A DNA stretch of 43,599 nucleotides, from NCBI GenBank assembly GCA_016866215.1, contig VGNE01000030.1, positions 1 through 43,599 on the forward strand. Reading direction: 5' to 3'. A program made the position numbers and the translations under genes. The notes beneath the pieces were generated by a model. The model ran no database searches. It had not been told where the DNA came from and saw only the letters and a program-made list of their open reading frames with translations. The DNA is from Chloroflexota bacterium. GTDB taxonomy: Bacteria > Chloroflexota > Anaerolineae > Anaerolineales > Villigracilaceae. How positions within the stretch are numbered: the first letter of the stretch is position 1; the number at the start of each line of letters is the position of its first letter. Shown here piece by piece: positions 23,537-31,538 of the stretch.

Positions 23537-25090
23537 TTATTGAACAACTTCCACCGGGTCTGGTTGAAGCACGGTCACATTTTGCCCGGCGTATTTTTGA
23601 TATAAATCACTACGCCGCTTTCTCCAAGCATCGAGACCGCCTCGCAGGTTGGTGATGTGCTTAAAGCCTTTCGCTTTCAAGAAATAAGAGATCATGACCG
23701 AAAGCCCGCCTCCCGGGCAATACACCAGAATATCCTTATCGCGTGGAAGTTGTTTCAAGTATTTTTCGACGAATAACGGATCGACCTCATAAGAATTCGG
23801 CAGACCCTTGAATTTCCTCCGGTCGTCCGGCGGACGCACATCGAGGATGTAGGTCTTTTCGTCAAATAGAATGTTTTCATTCAATTGAGCGGGCGTGATC
23901 ATGTGAACGAACGAGATTCGACCTTCGATATAATCCCGAACTACCTGCGTCATATAGCGGATGTCTCGCGCCGAGGTATCATGCCCGAAACTGATCCGAA
24001 CGGTCTCCCGTGCAGCCTGATCGGATAAGCCGATCGCTTTCAAAACGTGTGAGGGCGTGTCTTCCCCCGTACTGCACGCCGAACCGGCGGAGACTGCGAT
24101 CCCGCGAAAATCCAGCATCCCCATCAGCCCGGCATTTTCCACACCGGGAAACGTAATACTGAGTGTGTTCGGCAGGCACTCTGCTTCCAAAGAATTTATG
24201 ACACAATCCGGTTTGATTTCCTTGACTCGCTGAATCAACTGCTGTTTCAAGGCACGAGTCTGTTCGCCATGAGCTAGAAGTTTGTTGACATCCTGACAGG
24301 CGGCGCCAAACCCAACGATATTGTGGATGCTTTCGGTGCCAGCCCGCAACCCGCTTTCCTGGTGACCGCCATGCAGTAACGGAGTAAATGGACTGCCATC
24401 TTTGACATACAAGGCGCCAATGCCTTTCGGTCCATACAGTTTGTGCGCCGAAAACGAGGCGTAATCCACATCCCATGCGTGGACATCGATCGGTATCTTC
24501 CCCAATGCTTGCACACAGTCTGCCAATATCAACGCGCCGTGTTGTCTGGCGATTTTCGTCACAGCCTTGAGGTCTTGAATGACGCCGGTTTCATTGTTGG
24601 CTAACATGCAACAGATTAGAAATGTGTTCTCGTCAACCTGCTTTTCTAATTCAGGCAGTCGTACACGTCCTTTGTCGTCTACCGGGCAATATTCGACAAC
24701 CACGCCCTGGGTTTCCAGATACGCCAGCGCATTCATCACGGAAGGATGTTCGATCGGCGTGGAAACAATCTTTTTCTTTTGGGGATGGAAGTGGGCGGCA
24801 ACTGATTTGAGGACGGCATTATTCGATTCGGTCGCACAAGCAGTAAAAATGACTTCGGACGGGTCAGCATGGATAGCCTGCGATACATGTTCCCGCGCTT
24901 GTTCCACCAACCCGGCAGATCGTCTGGCAATGCCATAGAACGACGATGGATTGCCAAAATGATTTTTCAAAGCCTGATCCATTTTGCGGCGGACATGGCT
25001 GCTGACAGGCGTGGTTGCATTGTGGTCAAGATAGACCTGCCGATTGAAACGAATGAGATGCTTCAAGAAGGCGAAGTATTTAATTTCCAT
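23537..25090 (-). CDS. Cysteine desulfurase fused to a rhodanese domain
   Basis: The 517-residue protein begins with a NifS/IscS-type cysteine desulfurase (about 18-390): VYLDHNATTPV, ATESNNAVLK (PLP phosphate loop) and FSAHKLYGPKGIGALY with the PLP lysine. The active-site loop SAGSACSTGEDTPSHVL carries the persulfide cysteine. Residues about 400-500 form a rhodanese domain with YILDVRPPDDRRKF and the catalytic loop VYCPGGGLSVM, whose Cys could take the persulfide. Sulfur from cysteine could thus pass between domains of one chain towards a thiol acceptor. GAGG lies nine bases upstream. No IscU or SufU gene is adjacent. The physiological acceptor is unknown. Confidence 0.92.
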   Translation of the reverse strand: MEIKYFAFLKHLIRFNRQVYLDHNATTPVSSHVRRKMDQALKNHFGNPSSFYGIARRSAGLVEQAREHVSQAIHADPSEVIFTACATESNNAVLKSVAAHFHPQKKKIVSTPIEHPSVMNALAYLETQGVVVEYCPVDDKGRVRLPELEKQVDENTFLICCMLANNETGVIQDLKAVTKIARQHGALILADCVQALGKIPIDVHAWDVDYASFSAHKLYGPKGIGALYVKDGSPFTPLLHGGHQESGLRAGTESIHNIVGFGAACQDVNKLLAHGEQTRALKQQLIQRVKEIKPDCVINSLEAECLPNTLSITFPGVENAGLMGMLDFRGIAVSAGSACSTGEDTPSHVLKAIGLSDQAARETVRISFGHDTSARDIRYMTQVVRDYIEGRISFVHMITPAQLNENILFDEKTYILDVRPPDDRRKFKGLPNSYEVDPLFVEKYLKQLPRDKDILVYCPGGGLSVMISYFLKAKGFKHITNLRGGLDAWRKRRSDLYQKYAGQNVTVLQPDPVEVVQ

Positions 25091-25106
25091 TGGATTTCCT
25101 CTGAGA

Positions 25107-25742
25107 TCACCGCTGATTGGTCAACGCCAGGCGCGCGCCCAGAACGAACAAGATGCCGCCGCTGAGCCAGCGGAAGAACTTTGTGTAGTGAGGCTGGTTT
25201 GACATCCACGCTCCAACTGACCCAGCGAAATAGCCAACCAGGGCCAGAAAGCACAGCCCGAAGAGCGCGAATGTCAGACCCAGGATCGTCATTTGCAGGG
25301 TTATCTGCCCGCTCCCTTGATCCACAAACTGCGGCAGGAACGCCAAAAAGAAAACGGCGATCTTGGGATTGAGGACATTCGACATTACACCCTGCCAGAA
25401 AAGAGATCGGGAACTTGCGCCTGCGAATGAGGGTTGAAGGCTGAAGATGCTTTTATCCTGCCAGGCTTTGATGCCAAGATAGATCAAATAGATTGCGCCG
25501 AGATATTTGACCATGAGAAAGGCGAGCGCCGATGTCTGGAAGATCAAAGTCATTCCGAATGCCGCAGCCGTGGTGTGGACCAGGATCCCGCAAATGACGC
25601 CAATTGCTGACACGATGCCTGCCCGGCGCCCGTGAGCCATCCCGCGGGTAATCACATACAGCATATCGGGCCCCGGAGCAAGGATCAACGCCCATGAGAC
25701 TCCGACGAACAAGGCAAATTTGGCTGGGTCAATCATCATCAA
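25107..25742 (-). CDS. LysE/RhtB-family amino acid exporter
   Basis: The 211-residue membrane protein has six helices and the family signature near the N-terminus, ALILAPGPDMLYVITRGMAHGRRAG-like (about residues 18-42). SNVLNPKIAVFFLAFLPQF follows at about 119-137. RhtB-type carriers export amino acids such as homoserine, threonine or cysteine derivatives by proton antiport. The start could be any of the first three Met codons. The gene lies 16 bases upstream of the cysteine desulfurase on the same strand, so a role in thiol-amino-acid efflux is conceivable but not shown. Confidence 0.9.
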   Translation of the reverse strand: MMMIDPAKFALFVGVSWALILAPGPDMLYVITRGMAHGRRAGIVSAIGVICGILVHTTAAAFGMTLIFQTSALAFLMVKYLGAIYLIYLGIKAWQDKSIFSLQPSFAGASSRSLFWQGVMSNVLNPKIAVFFLAFLPQFVDQGSGQITLQMTILGLTFALFGLCFLALVGYFAGSVGAWMSNQPHYTKFFRWLSGGILFVLGARLALTNQR

Positions 25743-25790
25743 CTGCTATTTTGCACATCCATCAAGTAACGCTGTCCATCGGTAGAGCCT

Positions 25791-26327
25791 TTATGGGGTT
25801 GCGGTGACTGTGGGGACACACAGTGGCGGCGGGGTTGGGGTCGGTGCATGAAATGAAAAAGTATTATTATCTTCTCGGCTCTCGACAACTTGATTGGTTA
25901 CATCCACAGTTGCCTCATATTGTCCGCTCGGTATAGTGCCTGCGAAATGTAGCTCAATCGATTGACCCACCAGTAGACCATAATGGACCTCTTGGAGAAT
26001 ACCATTCAACTCGACAAAGAAAGGTCCGGCATTAGCGGCACCGACATTTTTGATTTGCACTCGAATCCCATAGGGTGAATAAGCGTTCACACAGCCACCT
26101 TGTCTCCCATCCATTTCGAGATACATGAAGTTGATGATCAAATCGGGTAGTGACGGGCGGTCTGATTCGCTTGTCGACTGGACCAATGGCAAAGAGGGCG
26201 AAGGTTTGGATGTTGTTGAATTCAAGGGAGGCTTGGATTTTGGGGCGCAAGCTACGATCGCGAGAATCAACAATCCGAGAACGCTGTGTATTCTAAGACT
26301 TCTCATGGTCTTTATAAAGCCTTTCAA
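25791..26327 (-). CDS. Lipoprotein with a CARDB-type domain
   Basis: The 178-residue protein has a signal peptide with a lipobox LAIVAC, placing the lipidated Cys at residue 27 (residue 20 if translation starts at the second Met, 26306). A Ser/Pro-rich linker follows (about 30-57). Then a beta-sandwich segment begins PDLIINFMYLEM and continues GIRVQIKNVGAANAGPF and VDVTNQVVESREDNNTF, the classic CARDB pattern. The tail is PTPTPPP-rich. It should be anchored to the cytoplasmic membrane and face outward. CARDB domains often mediate adhesion or carbohydrate contacts. Function unknown. Confidence 0.8.
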   Translation of the reverse strand: MKGFIKTMRSLRIHSVLGLLILAIVACAPKSKPPLNSTTSKPSPSLPLVQSTSESDRPSLPDLIINFMYLEMDGRQGGCVNAYSPYGIRVQIKNVGAANAGPFFVELNGILQEVHYGLLVGQSIELHFAGTIPSGQYEATVDVTNQVVESREDNNTFSFHAPTPTPPPLCVPTVTATP

Positions 26328-26396
26328 CTATTATGCACAGAATTCGATGCGGGCTAATCATAAAGTAGAAAGCGTCGGGTGGGTAATCTTATTAAT

Positions 26397-27119
26397 TTAG
26401 AGAATTATGGCCGAGTTGGCCTTCTCCATCCATTTTTGTGTATTTACACCCTTTATAAGAAGCCACAGGATTTGCGAGATGCTGCCAATAAGGGCGATGA
26501 CCAGGATGTAGGGCAAGAACTGATTTCCAAGCGGCGGATACAAGTAGGTCAGCCAGCCCAATCCTCCCAGCATTGACAATACGCCAAGAACTTGGGGCAG
26601 GAAGGTGGATCTAAAGATCAAAACACCATTCAAGAGGGTGGAAAATCCGAAAAATGGAAGCGCCATTCCGGCAGCCTGGTCATTCACATTGAGCAAGAGG
26701 AGCGCAAATGCTTGTAATTGTTCAACGTTAAATTCACTCAAGTAGTGAGAACCTCCCAGGACAAGCAGCGGAGTAATGTAAAAGAGGCGGCTAAGCGTCT
26801 TGATGATGCAACCGGTAAGACCGAAAAACAACGCAAGCAAGGAAATGCTCCTGCTTACCGGCTTCAGCAAAACATATAAAAGAACTGTCATGGCGATTTG
26901 GGAAGCCATTTCAATAAGGTAGACCGTGAAACCCAATTGAAACAGGTTCTTATGGGTCAGAATGTTGGCTGCCGTAGCCGCGGCATCGTCCTTTACGATG
27001 ATTTTGCCGCTGATGACCATCTGGGCAATGATCCCCGCGGCAATGACGATCAGATAGAGCAGCCCGGCAATTCGCGCGTAAACTTGTGGTGATAATTCGG
27101 AAGCAGTGCGAGTCTTCAT
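26397..27119 (-). CDS. DUF4386 family membrane protein (copy 1)
   Basis: The 240-residue protein has about six to seven hydrophobic helices. The N-terminal motif PQVYARIAGLLYLIVIAAGI is typical of DUF4386, as are the later LYVLLKPVSRS and the glycine-rich FFGFSTLLNGVLIF. No enzymatic motif is visible and the family's role is unknown. AGGAG lies eight bases before ATG. A shorter paralogue lies on the other side of the sulfurtransferase gene, so the three genes may form an operon. Confidence 0.85.
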   Translation of the reverse strand: MKTRTASELSPQVYARIAGLLYLIVIAAGIIAQMVISGKIIVKDDAAATAANILTHKNLFQLGFTVYLIEMASQIAMTVLLYVLLKPVSRSISLLALFFGLTGCIIKTLSRLFYITPLLVLGGSHYLSEFNVEQLQAFALLLLNVNDQAAGMALPFFGFSTLLNGVLIFRSTFLPQVLGVLSMLGGLGWLTYLYPPLGNQFLPYILVIALIGSISQILWLLIKGVNTQKWMEKANSAIIL

Positions 27120-27149
27120 TTGTTTCTCTCCTGTGGTTAAGGTGGTCGA

Positions 27150-27971
27150 TTATTGCATCTTCCACACTTCCCATTTTCCGTTTCCGTTCGTGGGCAGTCC
27201 TTCACCCAGCCATTCATACAACGAACCATCGTAGACCGCGACGTTTTCATGTCCCGTCATCAAATGCGCCGCGGCGTTAACTGCCGCCGCGATCCCGCCG
27301 CCGCAGTAGGTGATGATGCGTTTGCGTTGGGATAGAGACTCCAGGTGAAGCGCGAGTTTTTCATCAGGCTGGAAATAATCCATTCCCTGCATCATATCTC
27401 CCTGCATCAAATCCATGCAGGACAGGTTGATCGAGCCTGGGATGTGCCTGGCTTCATAACTGACGGGCGGTAATACGTTCACGACGGCGACATCGCCATC
27501 CTCTGCGGATGCCAATATCTCCTCTTTGCTGGCGAACATGCCTGACCTGAACTGACCTTCAAAAACAGACGGCTCATACTGATGAGCTTCCTGTTCAATC
27601 TTTCCCCCGGCATTTTTCCACGCCGTAAGCCCTCCGTTGAGAATGCGCACATTGTTCTGACCCGCATAACGGAGCACCCACCAGGCGCGGACCGCATATG
27701 GAAGCATTCCACACGCATAGACAACAACCTCCGAATCGCTCGATATACCTGCACTACCGATTTGCGTAACAAGTTTGTCTTCGGACAATATTGTGCATGT
27801 ATACGGACTGGTGGGATCTGAAAATCTCTCATGATCGAAATACACCGCTCCAGGAATATGCCCTTGCAAGTAGACGTCATCGGTAATGGTGGCATCGTAG
27901 ATTCGAATATTTTTGTCATCCAATTTCTTTAGCAGTTCATCTGCTTCGATCAAAATACTCTCGCGCTTCAT
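27150..27971 (-). CDS. Two-domain sulfurtransferase (SseA-like rhodanese)
   Basis: The 273-residue protein has tandem rhodanese domains: an inactive N-terminal one (IRIYDATITDDVYLQGHIPGAV, with no Cys in the usual loop) and a catalytic one ending in RIITYCGGGIAAAVNAA, where the Cys is the persulfide site. The CGGG(I/V) loop is nearer to thiosulfate or mercaptopyruvate sulfurtransferases of the SseA type, though substrate choice cannot be fixed. It transfers sulfane sulfur to cyanide or thiol acceptors. AAGGAG lies eight bases upstream. The cysteine desulfurase-rhodanese fusion lies about 2 kb downstream on the same strand, suggesting a sulfur-handling neighbourhood. Confidence 0.9.
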   Translation of the reverse strand: MKRESILIEADELLKKLDDKNIRIYDATITDDVYLQGHIPGAVYFDHERFSDPTSPYTCTILSEDKLVTQIGSAGISSDSEVVVYACGMLPYAVRAWWVLRYAGQNNVRILNGGLTAWKNAGGKIEQEAHQYEPSVFEGQFRSGMFASKEEILASAEDGDVAVVNVLPPVSYEARHIPGSINLSCMDLMQGDMMQGMDYFQPDEKLALHLESLSQRKRIITYCGGGIAAAVNAAAHLMTGHENVAVYDGSLYEWLGEGLPTNGNGKWEVWKMQ

Positions 27972-28004
27972 CGTTTATTCTCCTTATTCCTTCATATGGT
28001 TAGA

Positions 28005-28550
28005 TCAGACAGATTCGAGCGTGGGTTTTTCCTGCTGTTCGACGCTGACGCCTTTAATCATTAGCCATAACGCCAGCGTTACCTCGAACGCCAACATGGG
28101 TAACCACACCAGCCAGGTGGTCGATGCCGACCATGACATGGACCCTCCGAACAGTCCGGCGAGTTGCAGGGGCAGGATCAAAACTAGCAAACCAGACGCG
28201 ATCACGCCCAATTGAGCCAGCGAAGTTGGAATCATTCGTCCGCGCAGGAAAAGCCAGGAAAAGAGCAGGCTGCCTACGGCAAAATAGATTGCGCTCTCGC
28301 CATACTGAACCGCTTCGAGCACACGACAGGTCAGAGCCAGCATGGCGAGAGCGAGTCCCTGCTTGTAGGTGAGCGCATACAGGGTCACACCCAGCACAAG
28401 AGCTGAAAAGGACTGGACCAACAAAAGCACATCTCCCACCTGTGACTCACTGCTCAACGCCATACTGGTGACGCCGGCTACGATATAAAAGAGGAATGTG
28501 AAACCTGCGACTCGTGCATATGTACGATTTGATGTTTCGGAGGTATTCAT
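28005..28550 (-). CDS. DUF4386 family membrane protein (copy 2)
   Basis: I start at 28550 (MNTSETSNRTYARVAGF), preceded by AGGAG, giving 181 residues. The open frame extends further upstream without support. The motif TYARVAGFTFLFYIVAGV matches DUF4386, with about five helices following. It is shorter than copy 1, by about one helix pair. Function unknown. It lies 33 bases upstream of the sulfurtransferase gene, so they are probably co-transcribed. The divergent toxin-antitoxin pair begins 126 bases away on the other strand. Confidence 0.8.
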   Translation of the reverse strand: MNTSETSNRTYARVAGFTFLFYIVAGVTSMALSSESQVGDVLLLVQSFSALVLGVTLYALTYKQGLALAMLALTCRVLEAVQYGESAIYFAVGSLLFSWLFLRGRMIPTSLAQLGVIASGLLVLILPLQLAGLFGGSMSWSASTTWLVWLPMLAFEVTLALWLMIKGVSVEQQEKPTLESV

Positions 28551-28654
28551 GGGTTGATTTCTCCTGAGCGAAATTTTCTCAAGATTATCAATCCATTGTG
28601 GAGGAATTGTGGACGAGTGCGGGAGAGTTTGTGGAGGTTGGTTAAACAAAGATG

Positions 28655-28660
28655 TATAAT
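28655..28660 (+). promoter_or_regulatory. TATAAT -10 element of the Doc operon
   Basis: A consensus TATAAT lies 16 bases before the antitoxin ATG, with an AGAGG ribosome site between them. No clear -35 is seen at the usual spacing. Confidence 0.45.
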
Positions 28661-28676
28661 TGAAGTAGAGGTATCT

Positions 28677-28874
28677 ATGGTCACAATTACTGTTACCCTT
28701 TCAGAAGACCGCTTGCAAAGACTGAAAGAACTTGCAAAACAATTTCGTGTTGCTCCCGAAGAGCTTCTTCGGGTGAGCGTGGAAGAACTTATCGCGCGCC
28801 CACAAGCGGATTTTCAAAAAGCGCTCGAATACGTTCTTGAGAAAAACAAAGAGCTTTACAAACGACTGGCATAA
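28677..28874 (+). CDS. Antitoxin partner of Doc
   Basis: The 65-residue protein starts at the ATG at 28677 (MVTITVTLSEDRLQRLKELAKQ), with AGAGG five bases upstream; the longer frame lacks a ribosome site. The N-terminal beta strand followed by a helix resembles ribbon-helix-helix DNA-binding antitoxins. The C-terminal ADFQKALEYVLEKNKELYKRLA would be the helix that binds and blocks the toxin. It ends five bases before the Doc-like gene. It should neutralise Doc and repress its own promoter. Confidence 0.75.
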   Translation: MVTITVTLSEDRLQRLKELAKQFRVAPEELLRVSVEELIARPQADFQKALEYVLEKNKELYKRLA

Positions 28875-28879
28875 TCATA

Positions 28880-29269
28880 ATGCGCTATATCACAGTCGGT
28901 GAAGCGCTCGATACTTATCAGCGCGTCGTGCAACAATCGGGTGGGTTGATCGGGATTCGCGACTTCGGCGCATTGGAGTCTGCAATTGCGCAACCTTATA
29001 TGACATTTAATGATCAGGAACTTTACCCCACTCTCGCAGACAAAGCTGCGGCGCTGGGATTTTCTTTAATTCAAAATCATCCATTTGCAGATGGTAACAA
29101 ACGCACAGGACATGCTGTAATGGAAGCGTTTTTGGTTTTGAACGGATATAAAATCAATGCGAGTATAGATGAGCAGGCGGAAATTATCTTATCTGTTGCA
29201 TCAGGGCAACTTGGTCGAGAAGGATTTACAGATTGGCTTGCAAAACATATTCAGTTACGAGACTTGTAA
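28880..29269 (+). CDS. Doc/Fic-family toxin
   Basis: The 129-residue protein contains the Fic core QNHPFADGNKRTGHAVME (about 62-79), a full HxFx(D)GNKRTxH motif as in death-on-curing toxins. It has RDFGALESAIAQP in the N-terminal half, which is common in Doc. P1 Doc phosphorylates and so inactivates EF-Tu; this protein probably targets a translation factor similarly. It follows the antitoxin by five bases in the same operon. The antitoxin rather than an internal helix seems to supply inhibition, as in Phd/Doc. No odd features. Confidence 0.9.
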   Translation: MRYITVGEALDTYQRVVQQSGGLIGIRDFGALESAIAQPYMTFNDQELYPTLADKAAALGFSLIQNHPFADGNKRTGHAVMEAFLVLNGYKINASIDEQAEIILSVASGQLGREGFTDWLAKHIQLRDL

Positions 29270-29388
29270 CTTTTCGCGCTTTTATGCGTCTGATACAATG
29301 CGGGGCGGTAATAACAAGGGACAAAGCATCGTCTTGGTGATGGTCGAAAAAATATAATCAGGTGAACTTCACTGCATAGGAAGATACA

Positions 29389-30333
29389 ATGTCTACAAAT
29401 GGGAATGAGAAGCACGTAAAAGTATTGATTTTGGGGTCGGGGCCGGCGGGGCTATCGGCGGCATTGTATGCGGCGCGCGCTGAACTGGCTCCTGTTGTGT
29501 TGACGGGTATGCAGTTGGGCGGTCAAGCCGCGTTGACGTTTACCATCGAGAATTACCCTGGTTTTCCAACAGGTGTGGGTGGACCGGAATTGGGTGAGTT
29601 GTTCCAAAAGCAAGCCGAAAACTTTGGCGCGAAGGTTGAGTTCGATACAGCGCATGAAGTGGATTTTTCGAAGCGTCCATATAAAGTGATCACCGATAGC
29701 GGAGAATACAAAGCAGATACGGTTATCATATCCACAGGCGCGAGTCCAAATCATCTCAATGTTCCGGGTGAAGTTGAGTTGACAGGGCGCGGCGTTTCAT
29801 ATTGCGCCACTTGTGACGGCTGGTTCTTCAAGGATAAGAAAGTTGTGATCGTCGGCGGCGGAGACAGCGCGCTCGAAGAGGGTCTCTTCATCACACGCTA
29901 CGCCTCCAGCGTGACCGTGATCCATCGTCGGGATGAATTCCGCGCGGGCGCAATTTTGCAGAAGCGTGCGAAAGAGCATCCAAAGATGAAATTTATCCTT
30001 GACACGGTTGTGACTGAAGCGGTGGGCTCAGATAAACTTACAGCCTTGAAATTAAAGAATGTAAAGACCGGGGATGAAACCATCTTTGAAACAGATGGCT
30101 TGTTCATTTTCATCGGTCATACGCCGAATACTCAGATGTTCGAGAATAAATTGAAGATGAGCGACCTGGGCTATATCATCGTAAATGACAAGATGGAAAC
30201 TAATATCCCCGGCGTGTTTGCGGCTGGGGAAGCGGCTGACCCGCACTTCAGGCAGGTCATTACCTCTGCGGGGATGGGCGCCGCAGCAGCTATTCAGGCG
30301 ACGCGATTCCTCGAAGAAACGGAATCAAGCTAG
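29389..30333 (+). CDS. trxB: Thioredoxin-disulfide reductase
   Basis: TrxB reduces thioredoxin with NADPH through FAD and a redox disulfide. The 314-residue protein has the FAD loop LGSGPAGLSAALYAAR (about 15-30), GGQAALTFTIENYPGFP (44-60), the redox pair Cys139-Ala-Thr-Cys142 in YCATCDGWFF, the NADPH loop GGGDSALEE and the C-terminal FAD motif GVFAAGEAAD. AGGAAG lies seven bases before ATG. The preceding 119 bases carry a TACAAT-like -10 near 29292. A terminator follows the gene. It may keep the cytoplasm reduced for the sulfur-handling enzymes nearby, but no link is shown. Confidence 0.95.
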   Translation: MSTNGNEKHVKVLILGSGPAGLSAALYAARAELAPVVLTGMQLGGQAALTFTIENYPGFPTGVGGPELGELFQKQAENFGAKVEFDTAHEVDFSKRPYKVITDSGEYKADTVIISTGASPNHLNVPGEVELTGRGVSYCATCDGWFFKDKKVVIVGGGDSALEEGLFITRYASSVTVIHRRDEFRAGAILQKRAKEHPKMKFILDTVVTEAVGSDKLTALKLKNVKTGDETIFETDGLFIFIGHTPNTQMFENKLKMSDLGYIIVNDKMETNIPGVFAAGEAADPHFRQVITSAGMGAAAAIQATRFLEETESS

Positions 30334-30353
30334 AGGTCGAGAAAGAAGCGAGA

Positions 30354-30397
30354 GAAGGACTCCCCCTACCGAATCGGGTAAAGGGAGTCCTTCTTTT
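30354..30397 (+). terminator. trxB: Intrinsic terminator of trxB
   Basis: GAAGGACTCCC (30354-30364) pairs with GGGAGTCCTTC (30383-30393) in a perfect 11-bp stem, followed by TTTT. It lies 21 bases after the trxB stop. Confidence 0.88.
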
Positions 30398-30521
30398 AAT
30401 TCGTCTTCGCCATTTTGTAAACACAAAAAAGTGACATTTTGTACTTTTGGCATATTGCTCTTTCAGATAGAATATATCGAAAATCAACGGCGCTTTTACG
30501 CCGATTTTATATGGAGGCAGA

Positions 30522-31457
30522 ATGAAGAAAATCTCTATTATTGGCGCTGGCAATACGGGCGCGACGGCCGCTCACTGGCTTGCCGAGCGCGAACTTGCTG
30601 ACGTGGTACTGGTGGATGTGGTTGAGGGCATGCCGCAGGGTAAGGGTCTCGATATGTTGGAGGCCATGCCCATTATCGGCAAAGATACAAAAGCGATCGG
30701 CACGAATGATTATGCCGACACGAAGAACTCCGATATTGTAATCATCACGGCAGGCGTGGCGCGCAAGCCCGGCATGAGCCGCGATGACCTGCTCAAGATC
30801 AATGCTGAAATTGTCGGTAAAGCCGCGACCGAATCGTTGAAGAATTCGCCGAACGCGTTCTTTATTGTTCTGACGAATCCTCTTGACACGATGGCGTACC
30901 TCACCATGAAAATGACGAAGTTGCCGCGCGCGCGCGTGATCGGCCAGGCTGGTATTTTGGACTCGGCCCGTATGCGCGCTTTCGTTGCGATGGAAGCAGG
31001 CGTGAGCGTTGAAAATGTTAATTGTTATGTACTGGGTGGGCATGGCGACGAGATGGTTCCCCTTACTCGCCATTCCAATATCGCGGGCATTCCGTTGCGT
31101 GATTATTTCCCCGCCGACAAACTCGCAGCGATCGTGAATCGCACACGCAAGGGCGGCGGTGAGATAGTCAATTTGCTGAAAACCGGTTCGGCTTACTATG
31201 CGCCCTCCCTCGCCTGTGTGCAAATGGCGGAAGCGATCCTCAAAGATAAGAAGTTGATCGTACCGTGTGCCACTCACATGGAAGGCGAATACGGCTTGAA
31301 CGATATGTACTTCGGCGTGCCGGTAATGCTGGGCGCAGGCGGCATGGAAAGAATCATCGAGTACAAATTCGACGCCGATGAAAAAGCCATGTTTGAAAAG
31401 TCTGCTGCGTCGGTGAAAGAAACGCATGAGGCGTTGAAGAATTTGGTGGCTTTATAA
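30522..31457 (+). CDS. mdh: Malate dehydrogenase, LDH-like type
   Basis: This enzyme oxidises malate to oxaloacetate with NAD in the TCA cycle. The 311-residue protein has the dinucleotide loop [14 protein letters not shown] (about 6-19), the acidic residue for NAD (VDVVEGM), the mobile substrate loop [12 protein letters not shown] with a malate-binding Arg, NPLDTMAYL and the catalytic His in [10 protein letters not shown]. Its pattern is that of the lactate-dehydrogenase-like malate dehydrogenase (type 3) common in Chloroflexota and Bacillus. GGAGG lies five bases before ATG. The citrate synthase gene follows 81 bases later, so the pair feeds oxaloacetate directly into citrate. Confidence 0.95.
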   Translation: MKKISIIGAGNTGATAAHWLAERELADVVLVDVVEGMPQGKGLDMLEAMPIIGKDTKAIGTNDYADTKNSDIVIITAGVARKPGMSRDDLLKINAEIVGKAATESLKNSPNAFFIVLTNPLDTMAYLTMKMTKLPRARVIGQAGILDSARMRAFVAMEAGVSVENVNCYVLGGHGDEMVPLTRHSNIAGIPLRDYFPADKLAAIVNRTRKGGGEIVNLLKTGSAYYAPSLACVQMAEAILKDKKLIVPCATHMEGEYGLNDMYFGVPVMLGAGGMERIIEYKFDADEKAMFEKSAASVKETHEALKNLVAL

Positions 31458-31463
31458 ACGGAA

Positions 31464-31525
31464 CATGTAAACAGGTAGACACGTAAACATGTTTACCTTG
31501 TGTACTTGTATACTTGGTACTTATA
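31464..31525. repeat. Octamer repeat between mdh and gltA
   Basis: Eight-base units CATGTAAA, CAGGTAGA, CACGTAAA and CATGTTTA (31464-31495) are followed by TTGTGTAC, TTGTATAC and TTGGTACT. The first group resembles the octamer hairpin after tsaD (10431-10506). It occupies most of the gap between the two TCA-cycle genes. Confidence 0.6.
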
Positions 31526-31538
31526 AAAGGAGTTTCCC

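Noticed and set aside
30507-31427. Long open frame (306 codons) on the minus strand opposite malate dehydrogenase
   Set aside because: It is the shadow of mdh, whose motifs are all on the plus strand. The antisense product is His- and Arg-rich with no family pattern, and no ribosome site supports it.
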